Origin: DAOUBF01 sp034432795
GTDB taxonomy: Bacteria; Chloroflexota; Anaerolineae; DSLN01
DNA length: 19,041 nt
Assembly: GCA_034432795.1 (NCBI GenBank)
Contig: DAOUBF010000030.1
Span: 1 to 19,041, forward strand
Direction of reading: 5' to 3'
Shown here: positions 7,419-14,176 of the stretch, piece by piece
Position numbering within the stretch: the first letter of the stretch is position 1
Layout: every line of letters begins with the position of its first letter
Position numbers and translations under genes: made by a program
Notes under the pieces: model-generated
What the model was told of the DNA's origin: nothing
The model's input: only the letters and a program-made list of their open reading frames with translations
Databases searched by the model: none

Positions 7419-9191
7419 ATGAGCAAGGGTGACTGGAGCTGGATACAGCAAGAGGTAAGCCAACGGGGAATGACCATCCCCCAGTTGGCCGTCTACCTCG
7501 GCGTCAGCCCCCAGGCCGTCCATTATTGGGTGAACAACCGCAACGCCCCAGACTTCCTCAATATCGTGAAGCTTGCCTACGTCTTCTGCGACGGCTCCAT
7601 TGAACAACTGGCCCACAAGGCGGGCATTGACCTGCGCGCCCTGTCCCAGGACCTCCGCCTCCAGGCAGAAGCGCTGGGGACGGAACCCCCCGCGCTCATC
7701 GCGAATGACCTGGCCGAGACCCTCCCCCTGCATCTCCCCCTTGATGTTCTCCACGCACCCAACGTTCTGGCAGAACGATTCAGGGAAGCCTTCCAGAGCG
7801 CCACAGACCTCATGAAATACACCAGCCGCTTTGAGGAATTGCAGGCGGTCGCCAGCAGGCTGCTGAAGGAGATGCCCGGTGGGAACGACCCTTTCAAAGC
7901 CCGGCTGCAATTTGAGATGGGCTATGCGGCACTCATGCTGGGACGCTATCCGGACGGATTGCGCTCCGCCGCACAGGCCAGGGGGATGCTCTCAGGACAA
8001 AAAGAACTGATGTTGCTGGCGGATACGCACTGGCTGAGTGGGGAGTGCCTGCGGATCACAGGGGAACTCCACCAGGCCCGCCGCTATTGTGAAGAAGCCG
8101 CCAAGATATACCAACACCTGAAGGCCAGAGCGTCCGCACGCGAGCCAGGGCCGATGTGGGTGGAGTGGAATCTGGGGTGTATTGACGCGGCCTCCGGCCG
8201 ATACGACACAGCGCTAGACCACTTCGCGTGCCTGAACCGGATGGCGACAGGCGCCCGGCTGCCTGAGGGCAGGGTGCTAGCTCTGTGGGGGCAGGCCTAT
8301 GTGGACGAAATGCAGGGGGAGTTTGAGAAGGCCCTGAACGGCTATCTCCAGGCGAAACAACTCGCAGAGCGGGCCGGTGACCGGTTCTGGGGGGCAGAGG
8401 CGTTGTGGCGCATGGCTGAGCTTGCCCGGAAGGTCGGCAACTTCAAAGACGCCATAGCTAAGGCCCAGGTTGCCTGCGGAATCTATGAAGCCCTCGGCAA
8501 TGAGACCATGCCAGCCAAGCTCGCGTGCATCAGTGCGGCATGCCACTTACAAATGGGCGACGCAGACCGTGCGCTTGCGTTGTATCGTGAAGCGGCTGCG
8601 GTCTTCACGAAACACGCTGACCGGCCCATGAAACGCCGGGCGTTATCGGGCTATGGCCTGGCCCTGCTGGCGAAGGAAGGCGATAAGCCAGAGCCTGCCT
8701 ACCGGAAACTCCTCCCCCACTTCCTGGAGGAACCTGAGCCGAGGGAGTGGGGCGAATCCGACCGGCATCTGGAAGCGTATGAGCGACTGGCCCGCGCCGA
8801 GGCATTCCGCCTGGCTGGCCACCTGGATAAAGCGCTGGAGCAGTATCACAGGGTGGCCGAGGCCAGCGCCTCCTGTGGCCATGCGCTTGAGAAGGCCCAC
8901 GCCCTGCTGGGCATGGCGGAGACGAGCCGGATGATGGGCCAGGCCGATCGGACCAGATGTGAGGAGGCGCTGACCATCTACCGCAGGCTAGGGTCAACCT
9001 GGGGGCAGGTGCAGGCCCTCATCACACGGGCCCTCATTGAGATTGCAGCGGGCGCAAGCCCCTGGCAGTTACTGCACACAGCTTCAATGATGGCACGGGA
9101 AGCCTCATTGAAAGCCGAAGGTGATTTGATCGGATCTATTGCCTCCGGGCAGTTCGCCCCTGAAAACCGGCGCGTTCTATGCTTTGTGTAG
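7419..9191 (+). CDS. HTH-TPR regulator
   Basis: 590 residues from ATG 7419. The frame is open back to a TTG at 7368, but that extension is not conserved-looking; neither start has a clear ribosome site. Residues 5-55 form a lambda-repressor-like (XRE) helix-turn-helix: MTIPQLAVYLGVSPQAVHYW, with the recognition helix SPQAVHYWVNN. From about residue 120 to the end there is a run of TPR-like helical pairs (GYAALMLGRYPDGLRSA, LGCIDAASGRYDTALDHF, AACHLQMGDADRALALYREA, and others), roughly eight to ten. The layout is that of Gram-positive-type Rgg/PlcR or SARP-like HTH-TPR sensors, in which the TPR superhelix binds a peptide or protein partner. It is probably co-transcribed with the large unknown gene 101 bp downstream. 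The ligand is unknown. Confidence 0.75.
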   Translation: MSKGDWSWIQQEVSQRGMTIPQLAVYLGVSPQAVHYWVNNRNAPDFLNIVKLAYVFCDGSIEQLAHKAGIDLRALSQDLRLQAEALGTEPPALIANDLAETLPLHLPLDVLHAPNVLAERFREAFQSATDLMKYTSRFEELQAVASRLLKEMPGGNDPFKARLQFEMGYAALMLGRYPDGLRSAAQARGMLSGQKELMLLADTHWLSGECLRITGELHQARRYCEEAAKIYQHLKARASAREPGPMWVEWNLGCIDAASGRYDTALDHFACLNRMATGARLPEGRVLALWGQAYVDEMQGEFEKALNGYLQAKQLAERAGDRFWGAEALWRMAELARKVGNFKDAIAKAQVACGIYEALGNETMPAKLACISAACHLQMGDADRALALYREAAAVFTKHADRPMKRRALSGYGLALLAKEGDKPEPAYRKLLPHFLEEPEPREWGESDRHLEAYERLARAEAFRLAGHLDKALEQYHRVAEASASCGHALEKAHALLGMAETSRMMGQADRTRCEEALTIYRRLGSTWGQVQALITRALIEIAAGASPWQLLHTASMMAREASLKAEGDLIGSIASGQFAPENRRVLCFV

Positions 9192-9292
9192 AGGTGCGGT
9201 GCTCTTCTTCCCACGTGCCCATGCATCTACCGCCGGCGGATTGCCCTTTTGGTTTCATGGGCGCTCGCAACCCTGCTGGAAGGGCTTAGAGA

Positions 9293-11374
9293 ATGGACAC
9301 TTGGTCAGGAACGGCGATAGAGGACGTCGACCTCAGGGTGCTGGCCCAGGAGGTCCGTGAGGCGGGACAGCCTGTACATCTGAATGTACTGGCACAGGCC
9401 GCCCTGCGCGCTCGCCTGAAGGCAGCTACCACAGAACGTCTCTATGCACCGGGGGCGAAATATACTGAGAAGGAGATCATCCGGTTTGAAGGCCAGCCAG
9501 TCATCATAGACTCGGTGGAGACTGGCAGCAACCCCAAGCAAGGGCAATTCCAGGTCCTTACTCTGCGACTGCCGAATGGGAAAGTCCGTTATATGGCAGC
9601 CGGGATTGACGGTGCACCGGCACGGGACCGAAAGTCTATATCCCTCTCGGAAAAGCGGATACAGACCATCCTAGACGGTGAAGATGGGCCAACGATCCGG
9701 GCGACGGTTCAGGCAGCGCTGCAACGTGACCGACAGTTTGTCCGGTTCCAAGATGCAGAAGGGGATTATTGGTGCCTGACCGAAATGTTGCCAGAGGTCA
9801 GCAATGAGGACCTGGCACGTATCTGGCCATTGCTTCATGGTCGGTTACAGAATGGCACTTTTCGCCCGCTAGCCACTGAAGAACTGGTGAAAGCGTTGTG
9901 GGGACAGGAGAATGACGGCAGCCCTGCGTATCTGCTGAAGGCCTTCGCCCTGAACGTCGCGCTCCAACGCAATCCCCAGGCCCGTTGGCTGGGTAAGGGC
10001 TGGGTCTTGGCGGCCGAATGGGAGGCGCTGCGCCAACGGCCAGCGTTAGTAGCGCCACGCCAGGAGAATGTGATCGAGCCACCGCCCGGAGTGACGCCAG
10101 ACGTAGAAGCCGAGGAAAATGAGGAGGAGAAAGTCATCCGCAAGCGCCGCCGAAAACTGGCGAAACCATTGAAGCCAGCAACTCAGCGTGAAGAAGACCT
10201 GGAGGCCTGGCGCAGCCATCGGCGGCTGAACGCCGCGATTACCTTGAGAGCGCAGCATTACTACGGAAACTGGCTGCCGCTGACAGAGGACATGGCAGCC
10301 GTCTTCCCCCCGTATGCCTCAGGATCCTATCAGGTTACGTTTTACCATCGTTTCAGCGGCGAGGAGACATCATTCCCAGCCTGGGTCGATCAGGAGCAGG
10401 GCAGGGTCCTGGGGTCTGCCGAGATGTATCAGGCGTTCTATGAGAACGGTATCTACCCCGGTGCCAAGCTGATCATCTCTCATCGTGGCGGGCCTTGGGA
10501 CTATGATATTCGCACTGTGCCAGTAGATCGCCCACGACGGCTGCTGGTGCGGCGGGTGCGCCTCTTGGATACGGGCACACTTGAGTATGAGGAGACTGAG
10601 GAGCCGATCCGATATGAAGTGGATGGCGATGTCTTCATCGCTGATGCCCGTTGGGAGGACCTGCCTGCCCTATTTCAGCAGGCGGAGGAAGCAGGCGCCG
10701 GTATTTTCCAACTTATGTGGGAGAAGTGCGTTGAATGGTGGGAGGCGAGCGGCCGGCAGCCGCTCTGTGTGGATGCACAGCAGTTGTTCAAGGCGATTCA
10801 CTATGGCGAGCGTCTAACGACTAAAGCGACCATCGCCTGGGAGCTGTGGCAGCGCGAGGCATTTGAGCCTGTGGGGAGCGGTAAGTACCTGTTCCGCCCG
10901 GAGAAACTGGACCGCAAACGCCCTGTTGAACTGCGTGGCCGGGTTCACACATCACTCGTCGTGCTGCCCGTGTCGCAGGTGCAAAAAGCGCCAACGTTAG
11001 CGGAGAGCGAGAAGGCGCTGAGCGTCCAAACACCGCCAAGCTCGCCCCCAGTTCAGCCGGAGCCTTCACAGCAGGAAGGTGAACCGGTCCTTGAACGCCC
11101 TCAGTTGTCAAACGAGTCACTACAACTGGCCGAAGCGATCAAACCACATCAGGCGCAAGCATCGGTAGCTATTACGGAAGAGCCTGAGAAGAGACCTCCG
11201 GAAATAAGTGAGGCACAACCATCAAGCCTACCGCTGCCTAACATATGGGGAGAGGGCGCCTCCTATCCATTCGTCCGGCTTAAGGCACTCTATATCTATA
11301 TCCGGCTTAAGGCACTCTATATCTATAAAGGAATAAAGACATTGTTACTAGGCCCTGTCTGCAAAATGCTGTAG
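9293..11374 (+). CDS. Unrecognised protein with several winged-helix-like segments; C-terminus altered by IS insertion
   Basis: 693 residues from ATG 9293, with GGAAGG about 8 nt upstream. I do not recognise the family. Segments that look like winged helices (HARE-HTH-type: helix pair then FxxxGxGxYxF) lie at about 12-45 (VREAGQPVHLNVLAQAAL), 190-245 (PLATEELVKALW...LGKGWVLAAEW) and 473-540 (WWEASGRQPLCVDAQQLFKA...FEPVGSGKYLF). Residues 50-108 look like a small beta barrel (YAPGAKY...NPKQGQFQVLTLRLPNG). A Lys/Arg-rich stretch (280-296) separates the halves, and 325-450 is beta-rich. Residues 563-650 are a disordered Pro/Glu/Ser tail. The last residues (GPVCKML) come from the left end of the IS element, so the native C-terminus is lost. 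Probably a nucleic-acid-binding partner of the upstream HTH-TPR protein; this is inference. Confidence 0.7.
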   Translation: MDTWSGTAIEDVDLRVLAQEVREAGQPVHLNVLAQAALRARLKAATTERLYAPGAKYTEKEIIRFEGQPVIIDSVETGSNPKQGQFQVLTLRLPNGKVRYMAAGIDGAPARDRKSISLSEKRIQTILDGEDGPTIRATVQAALQRDRQFVRFQDAEGDYWCLTEMLPEVSNEDLARIWPLLHGRLQNGTFRPLATEELVKALWGQENDGSPAYLLKAFALNVALQRNPQARWLGKGWVLAAEWEALRQRPALVAPRQENVIEPPPGVTPDVEAEENEEEKVIRKRRRKLAKPLKPATQREEDLEAWRSHRRLNAAITLRAQHYYGNWLPLTEDMAAVFPPYASGSYQVTFYHRFSGEETSFPAWVDQEQGRVLGSAEMYQAFYENGIYPGAKLIISHRGGPWDYDIRTVPVDRPRRLLVRRVRLLDTGTLEYEETEEPIRYEVDGDVFIADARWEDLPALFQQAEEAGAGIFQLMWEKCVEWWEASGRQPLCVDAQQLFKAIHYGERLTTKATIAWELWQREAFEPVGSGKYLFRPEKLDRKRPVELRGRVHTSLVVLPVSQVQKAPTLAESEKALSVQTPPSSPPVQPEPSQQEGEPVLERPQLSNESLQLAEAIKPHQAQASVAITEEPEKRPPEISEAQPSSLPLPNIWGEGASYPFVRLKALYIYIRLKALYIYKGIKTLLLGPVCKML
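11274..11327 (+). repeat. Perfect 27-bp tandem duplication
   Basis: Two identical 27-bp units (11274-11300 and 11301-11327), each starting TCCGGCTTAAGG and ending ATATCTATA. They keep the reading frame and duplicate nine residues (IRLKALYIY-type) at the end of the unknown protein, 24 bp before the IS element. Perfect identity suggests a recent slippage event. Confidence 0.9.
11351..11367 (+). repeat. IS left terminal inverted repeat
   Basis: 17 bp, 14 matching the right end. It supplies the last codons and the stop (11372-11374) to the interrupted upstream gene. Confidence 0.8.
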
Positions 11375-11384
11375 AATAGGAGGT

Positions 11385-11765
11385 ATGAGTCCAAAACAAC
11401 ATAGGCATGAGCTAACCGATGCACAATGGGAGCGGCTACAGCCTTTGCTTCCACCGCAGAAGCCACACAGAGGGCGTCCATCGCTGGACCATCGTCCTAT
11501 CATCAATGGCATCCTTTGGATACTCAAGACCGGTGCTCCTTGGCGCGATATGCCGGAACGCTATGGCTCTTGGAAAACAGTCTCAAGCCGCTTCTACCGC
11601 TGGCGTCAGCAGGGTATATGGGAGCGCATCTGGGCACAGGTGCAAAAGGATGCCGATGCCGCCGGTCAGATAGCCTGGGAAATCCACTTCGTAGATAGTT
11701 CTGTGGTGCGTGCCCACCAGCACGCAGCCGGAGCCAAAGGGGGGACCCACAACGCGAGGCGTTAG
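11385..11765 (+). CDS. IS5-family transposase, OrfA (N-terminal part)
   Basis: 126 residues. It has the DUF4096-type N-terminal region (HELTDAQWERLQPLLPPQ, RGRPSLDHRPIINGILWILKTGAPWRDMPERYGSW is the family hallmark, residues 29-63) and the first catalytic Asp at D104 (HFVDSSVVRAHQHAAGAKGG). AGGAGGT sits only 1 nt before ATG 11385, which is tight and may limit translation. The stop of the interrupted host gene (11372-11374) is 10 nt upstream, so host translation could feed the transposase. The frame ends in THNARR, which is not family-like; the normal continuation is in the -1 frame. Confidence 0.85.
   Translation: MSPKQHRHELTDAQWERLQPLLPPQKPHRGRPSLDHRPIINGILWILKTGAPWRDMPERYGSWKTVSSRFYRWRQQGIWERIWAQVQKDADAAGQIAWEIHFVDSSVVRAHQHAAGAKGGTHNARR
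11736..11745 (+). promoter_or_regulatory. Likely programmed -1 frameshift site, AAAGGGGGGA
   Basis: OrfA reads GCC AAA GGG GGG ACC. Slipping back one base after GGG GGG gives GAC CCA CAA CGC GAG, that is DPQREALGRSRGGFSTKIHVRAEG, which is the expected family sequence across this point. The joined protein would be 274 residues and carry D104, the second Asp and the Glu. Frameshifted transposase expression is known in the IS5 family. A simple sequencing error in the G6 run is the alternative. Confidence 0.7.
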
Positions 11766-11800
11766 GCAGAAGCCGAGGAGGGTTCTCGACCAAGATACAC

Positions 11801-12208
11801 GTGCGTGCTGAAGGCCAAGGCAAGCCGATGACCTTTGTGCTCACCCCAGGCCAGTGCCACGATACGGTAGCCTTGGAGGCGTTGATGGAAGGTGGTGCGG
11901 TCAAGCGGGTAGGCACAGGCAGACCCAAGCGTAAGCCGCGCCGTCTGGTGGGAGACAAGTCATATGCCGCCCGTCGTGTTCGGTTGTATCTACGTCGCAG
12001 AGGCATCCGATACACCATCCCTCACAAGGAGAATGAGAAGCATGGACGCAAAGCCAGCTTTGACAAGGAGGTGTACAAGTTACGCAACATCGTCGAGAGG
12101 CTATTCAATCGGCTCAAGCAGTTCCGCAGGATCGCTACTCGCTATGAGAAGCGCGCTGAGAACTACAAAGCCATGCTGATGCTTGCCTCTATCCTCCTGT
12201 GGTTGTGA
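11801..12208 (+). CDS. IS5-family transposase, OrfB (C-terminal DDE part)
   Basis: 135 residues counted from a GTG at 11801, but the frame is open and family-like back to about 11744, so it is most likely made only as the OrfA-OrfB frameshift product. It has the second catalytic Asp in LVGDKSYAA (D52 from the GTG) and the third acid in NIVERLFNRLKQFRRIATRYEK (E99), with the usual R and K positions behind. It ends at TGA 12206-12208, inside the right terminal repeat. Confidence 0.85.
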   Translation: MRAEGQGKPMTFVLTPGQCHDTVALEALMEGGAVKRVGTGRPKRKPRRLVGDKSYAARRVRLYLRRRGIRYTIPHKENEKHGRKASFDKEVYKLRNIVERLFNRLKQFRRIATRYEKRAENYKAMLMLASILLWL

Positions 12209-12224
12209 TTTTGCGGACACGCCC
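12208..12224 (-). repeat. IS right terminal inverted repeat
   Basis: 17 bp; it overlaps the last base of the transposase stop codon. A TA duplication follows at 12225-12226. Confidence 0.8.
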
Positions 12225-12328
12225 TAGGTATTCCCGACCCCCCGCTGATGATGTCAGGATGATGTACAGTGCTGTCCATGTACCGCGAAGAGCCAGCAAC
12301 ACATCTATAACGATGGTAACTCGCTGGC

Positions 12329-12342
12329 GCGGTTTCAACCGC
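12329..12342. repeat. Small palindrome between the IS element and the operon end
   Basis: GCGGTTTCAACCGC can fold as a 5-6-bp stem with a small loop. It lies 9 bp past the last stop codon of the minus-strand operon. There is no T-run on the minus strand after it, so a Rho-independent terminator is not supported; it may be a terminator-like or interspersed palindrome. The rest of 12228-12350 holds nothing I can name. Confidence 0.3.
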
Positions 12343-12350
12343 AGGGCGGG

Positions 12351-13592
12351 CTACCGGGCGGGCCAGCGTTCGGCCAGTTCCGGTTTGAGTCGGAGGAACG
12401 TCTCGGCCTGGGCCTGCACCACCCGCTGTTCAAATTCGGTTGCATCCAGATCGCTGGCCTGACGTACCAGGCCAGCGGTGCGCCCATAGTAGAGGGGCAC
12501 CATGGCCGCCATGATCGCCTCTTTGGACCCCCCGCCGGTGTTGTATGCCAGGGCGAAGTCAAACACGATGCGTGCCCAGGTCTCTGCCGGGAACGCGAAG
12601 GCGTCTTCATCACGGGCGGCGATGTCCTCCAGCGCGGCCCAACGTTCTGGGGCCAACACCTGGTGCAGGGTGCTGGCGTGCTCGCGCAGGCCAGTGCGCA
12701 GCTTGCCGATCAGGGCGGAGAGGTTCACCGGCACAGGCTCCGGCTCGCCTTCAGGCGGCTCGCCGATAAGCGGCACAGGCCGGACTGATTGAATGGCGCG
12801 CCACTTATGGGCATAGCGTCCCATGAGCGCGAATAGGGTGCCCACGACCTGGCTGAACATGGGGCCGAGCGAGGCCGCCGGGTCTTTGGCATCGTGGATT
12901 TTCAGGCCCAGGCCCGCCTGGGCCACCCGAAAGCCCTCGGCAATGGCTGTTGTCGTCATCCAGATGTCAATGCCATAGCGGGCCACGTCGCTGTCCCAGA
13001 CGTCCTGCGCCAGCCACCAGCGCGCCAGCCTGCCGGAGAAGCCGAAATCGCCGCCAATGGGCTGGCGCACGTCCAGGCCGTAGAGCATGCGCGTCATGGG
13101 GTAGGTGATGTTATTGGTGATTGTGCCATCGTGCTTGTGGCGGATGTACAGCGGGGCGACGAAGTCAACACCCTGGCGCAGGACCGGCCCGCCCAGCCGC
13201 TCAATCCACTGCGGCGTGATGCTGCGCAGGTCGCTATCCACGACGACGCAGGCTTTGGCGCCCAGCGCGGCCACCATCTCAAAGGCGGCACGTAGGGCGC
13301 TGCCTTTGCCAGAGATGCCCTGGTACACGGTGGTCAAGACGGCGATGCCCTCTGGCACAGGCGTGTTACGGACGACGTCGCGTGTCCCGTCCGGGCTGTC
13401 CCCGTCCACGTTGACGATAGCAGCTTTCAGACCGGGGAACTGCTGAGCCAGCCCTTCAGCCGCCATGCGGACGACATGGCCGATGGTGGCCGCGTTCTTG
13501 TACGAGGGAATCGCCACAAGGACATCGGCGGCCTGGACCCGATCGATCCAGGCGCGGGCATCGTCGCGCAACGCAGTGGCTTGCACCGTCAT
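12351..13592 (-). CDS. GT-A glycosyltransferase, mannosylglycerate-synthase-like (GT78-like)
   Basis: 413 residues, no membrane segment. ATG 13592 overlaps the upstream phosphatase stop (ATGA), with AGGAGG 7 nt before it. Motifs in order: nucleotide-binding start LVAIPSYKN (25-33), GKGSALR (95-101), metal-binding D119-S-D121 followed by ITPQWI, QPIGGDF (177-183), and RYGIDIWMTT (205-214) with H233. The same order (GKG, DAD plus xPDWI, QPLGGE, WGIDT) marks Rhodothermus mannosylglycerate synthase, and the helical C-terminal half is of similar length (MGS is about 397 residues). With GpgS and GpgP next to it, the likely reaction is transfer of mannose from GDP-mannose to glucosylglycerate (an MggS role) or to glycerate. 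Donor and acceptor are inferred, not read from sequence. A plain GT2 of another pathway remains possible. Confidence 0.7.
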   Translation of the reverse strand: MTVQATALRDDARAWIDRVQAADVLVAIPSYKNAATIGHVVRMAAEGLAQQFPGLKAAIVNVDGDSPDGTRDVVRNTPVPEGIAVLTTVYQGISGKGSALRAAFEMVAALGAKACVVVDSDLRSITPQWIERLGGPVLRQGVDFVAPLYIRHKHDGTITNNITYPMTRMLYGLDVRQPIGGDFGFSGRLARWWLAQDVWDSDVARYGIDIWMTTTAIAEGFRVAQAGLGLKIHDAKDPAASLGPMFSQVVGTLFALMGRYAHKWRAIQSVRPVPLIGEPPEGEPEPVPVNLSALIGKLRTGLREHASTLHQVLAPERWAALEDIAARDEDAFAFPAETWARIVFDFALAYNTGGGSKEAIMAAMVPLYYGRTAGLVRQASDLDATEFEQRVVQAQAETFLRLKPELAERWPAR

Positions 13593-14176
13593 TGATTGTC
13601 CTCCTGATGTTTGGCCGCCAGTGGCCAGGTGACCACATCCCAGGCGGCGTTGTCGGGGATCACCTCCCAGAAGCGGTTTAGCGATAGCCCCCGGATGCGG
13701 CAGCGCAGCAGGGCGATGGCGATCTTATGCAGGAACACGGCTACAGTGCCCTCCGGGTGCGCTGCACTGATGTCGTCCAGTGCCGCAGTGAAGCGCGCCT
13801 CCAACTCCTGCAAGGTCTCCCCACCTGGGAGGCGCACGGTCAGCGGCGCCCTGTGCCATTGCTCCCACAACGCCGGATAGCGCACCTGGATCTCACTCGC
13901 CAGTAATCCCTCCCACTCGCCCTGATGGATCTCGCGCAGGCGCGGGTCAAGCTGCACCGGCAGGCCGGTGACCTCGGCCAGGGCCTGTGCGGTTTGCCGG
14001 GCGCGGGCCAGGTCGCTGGAATAGATGGCGTCAAACTGCACAGTGCGCAGTGCCTGGGCCAGCGCACGTGCCTGTGCCCGCCCTTGCGCGTTCAGTGGCG
14101 GGTCGGCCTGCCCCTGATAGCGGCCTGCATCATTCCAATCGGTGCGCCCGTGCCGGATGAGATAGAGCGTGGTCAT
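13589..14176 (-). CDS. gpgP: Histidine phosphatase, probable glucosyl-3-phosphoglycerate phosphatase (GpgP)
   Basis: 195 residues. ATG 14176 was chosen over the ATG at 14188 because it gives the canonical MTTLYLIRHG start and an ATGA overlap with the GpgS stop. It has the phosphoglycerate-mutase-type fold: catalytic H9 in RHG, DxxLNAQGRAQA, YSSDLARARQTA (R60), LREIHQGEWEG (E82 as proton donor) and the second His at H150 in VFLHK. The step after the second His is unusual (HK instead of the common HGG). Mycobacterial GpgP (Rv2419c) belongs to this superfamily and removes phosphate from glucosyl-3-phosphoglycerate. Placement directly after gpgS makes that role likely here. An unrelated phosphatase activity cannot be excluded by sequence. 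Confidence 0.8.
   Translation of the reverse strand: MTTLYLIRHGRTDWNDAGRYQGQADPPLNAQGRAQARALAQALRTVQFDAIYSSDLARARQTAQALAEVTGLPVQLDPRLREIHQGEWEGLLASEIQVRYPALWEQWHRAPLTVRLPGGETLQELEARFTAALDDISAAHPEGTVAVFLHKIAIALLRCRIRGLSLNRFWEVIPDNAAWDVVTWPLAAKHQEDNQ

Larger units (their letters stand above)
11351..12224 (+). mobile_element. IS5-family insertion sequence (IS427-like group), complete
   Basis: 874 bp. The left end GGCCCTGTCTGCAAAAT (11351-11367) and the reverse complement of the right end, GGGCGTGTCCGCAAAAT (12208-12224), match at 14 of 17 positions. A TA is found directly outside both ends (11349-11350, 12225-12226), within CTAG at each junction, fitting the TA target duplication of this group. 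The two transposase frames between the ends keep all three DDE acids, so the element may be active. It landed in the 3' end of the unknown gene, in the converging space before the solute operon. Confidence 0.85.

Noticed and set aside
11524..12018. 164-residue minus-strand ORF within the IS element
   Set aside because: Antisense to the transposase frames, with no family resemblance.
12329..12342. Rho-independent terminator for the solute operon
   Set aside because: Short stem and no following T-run on the minus strand.
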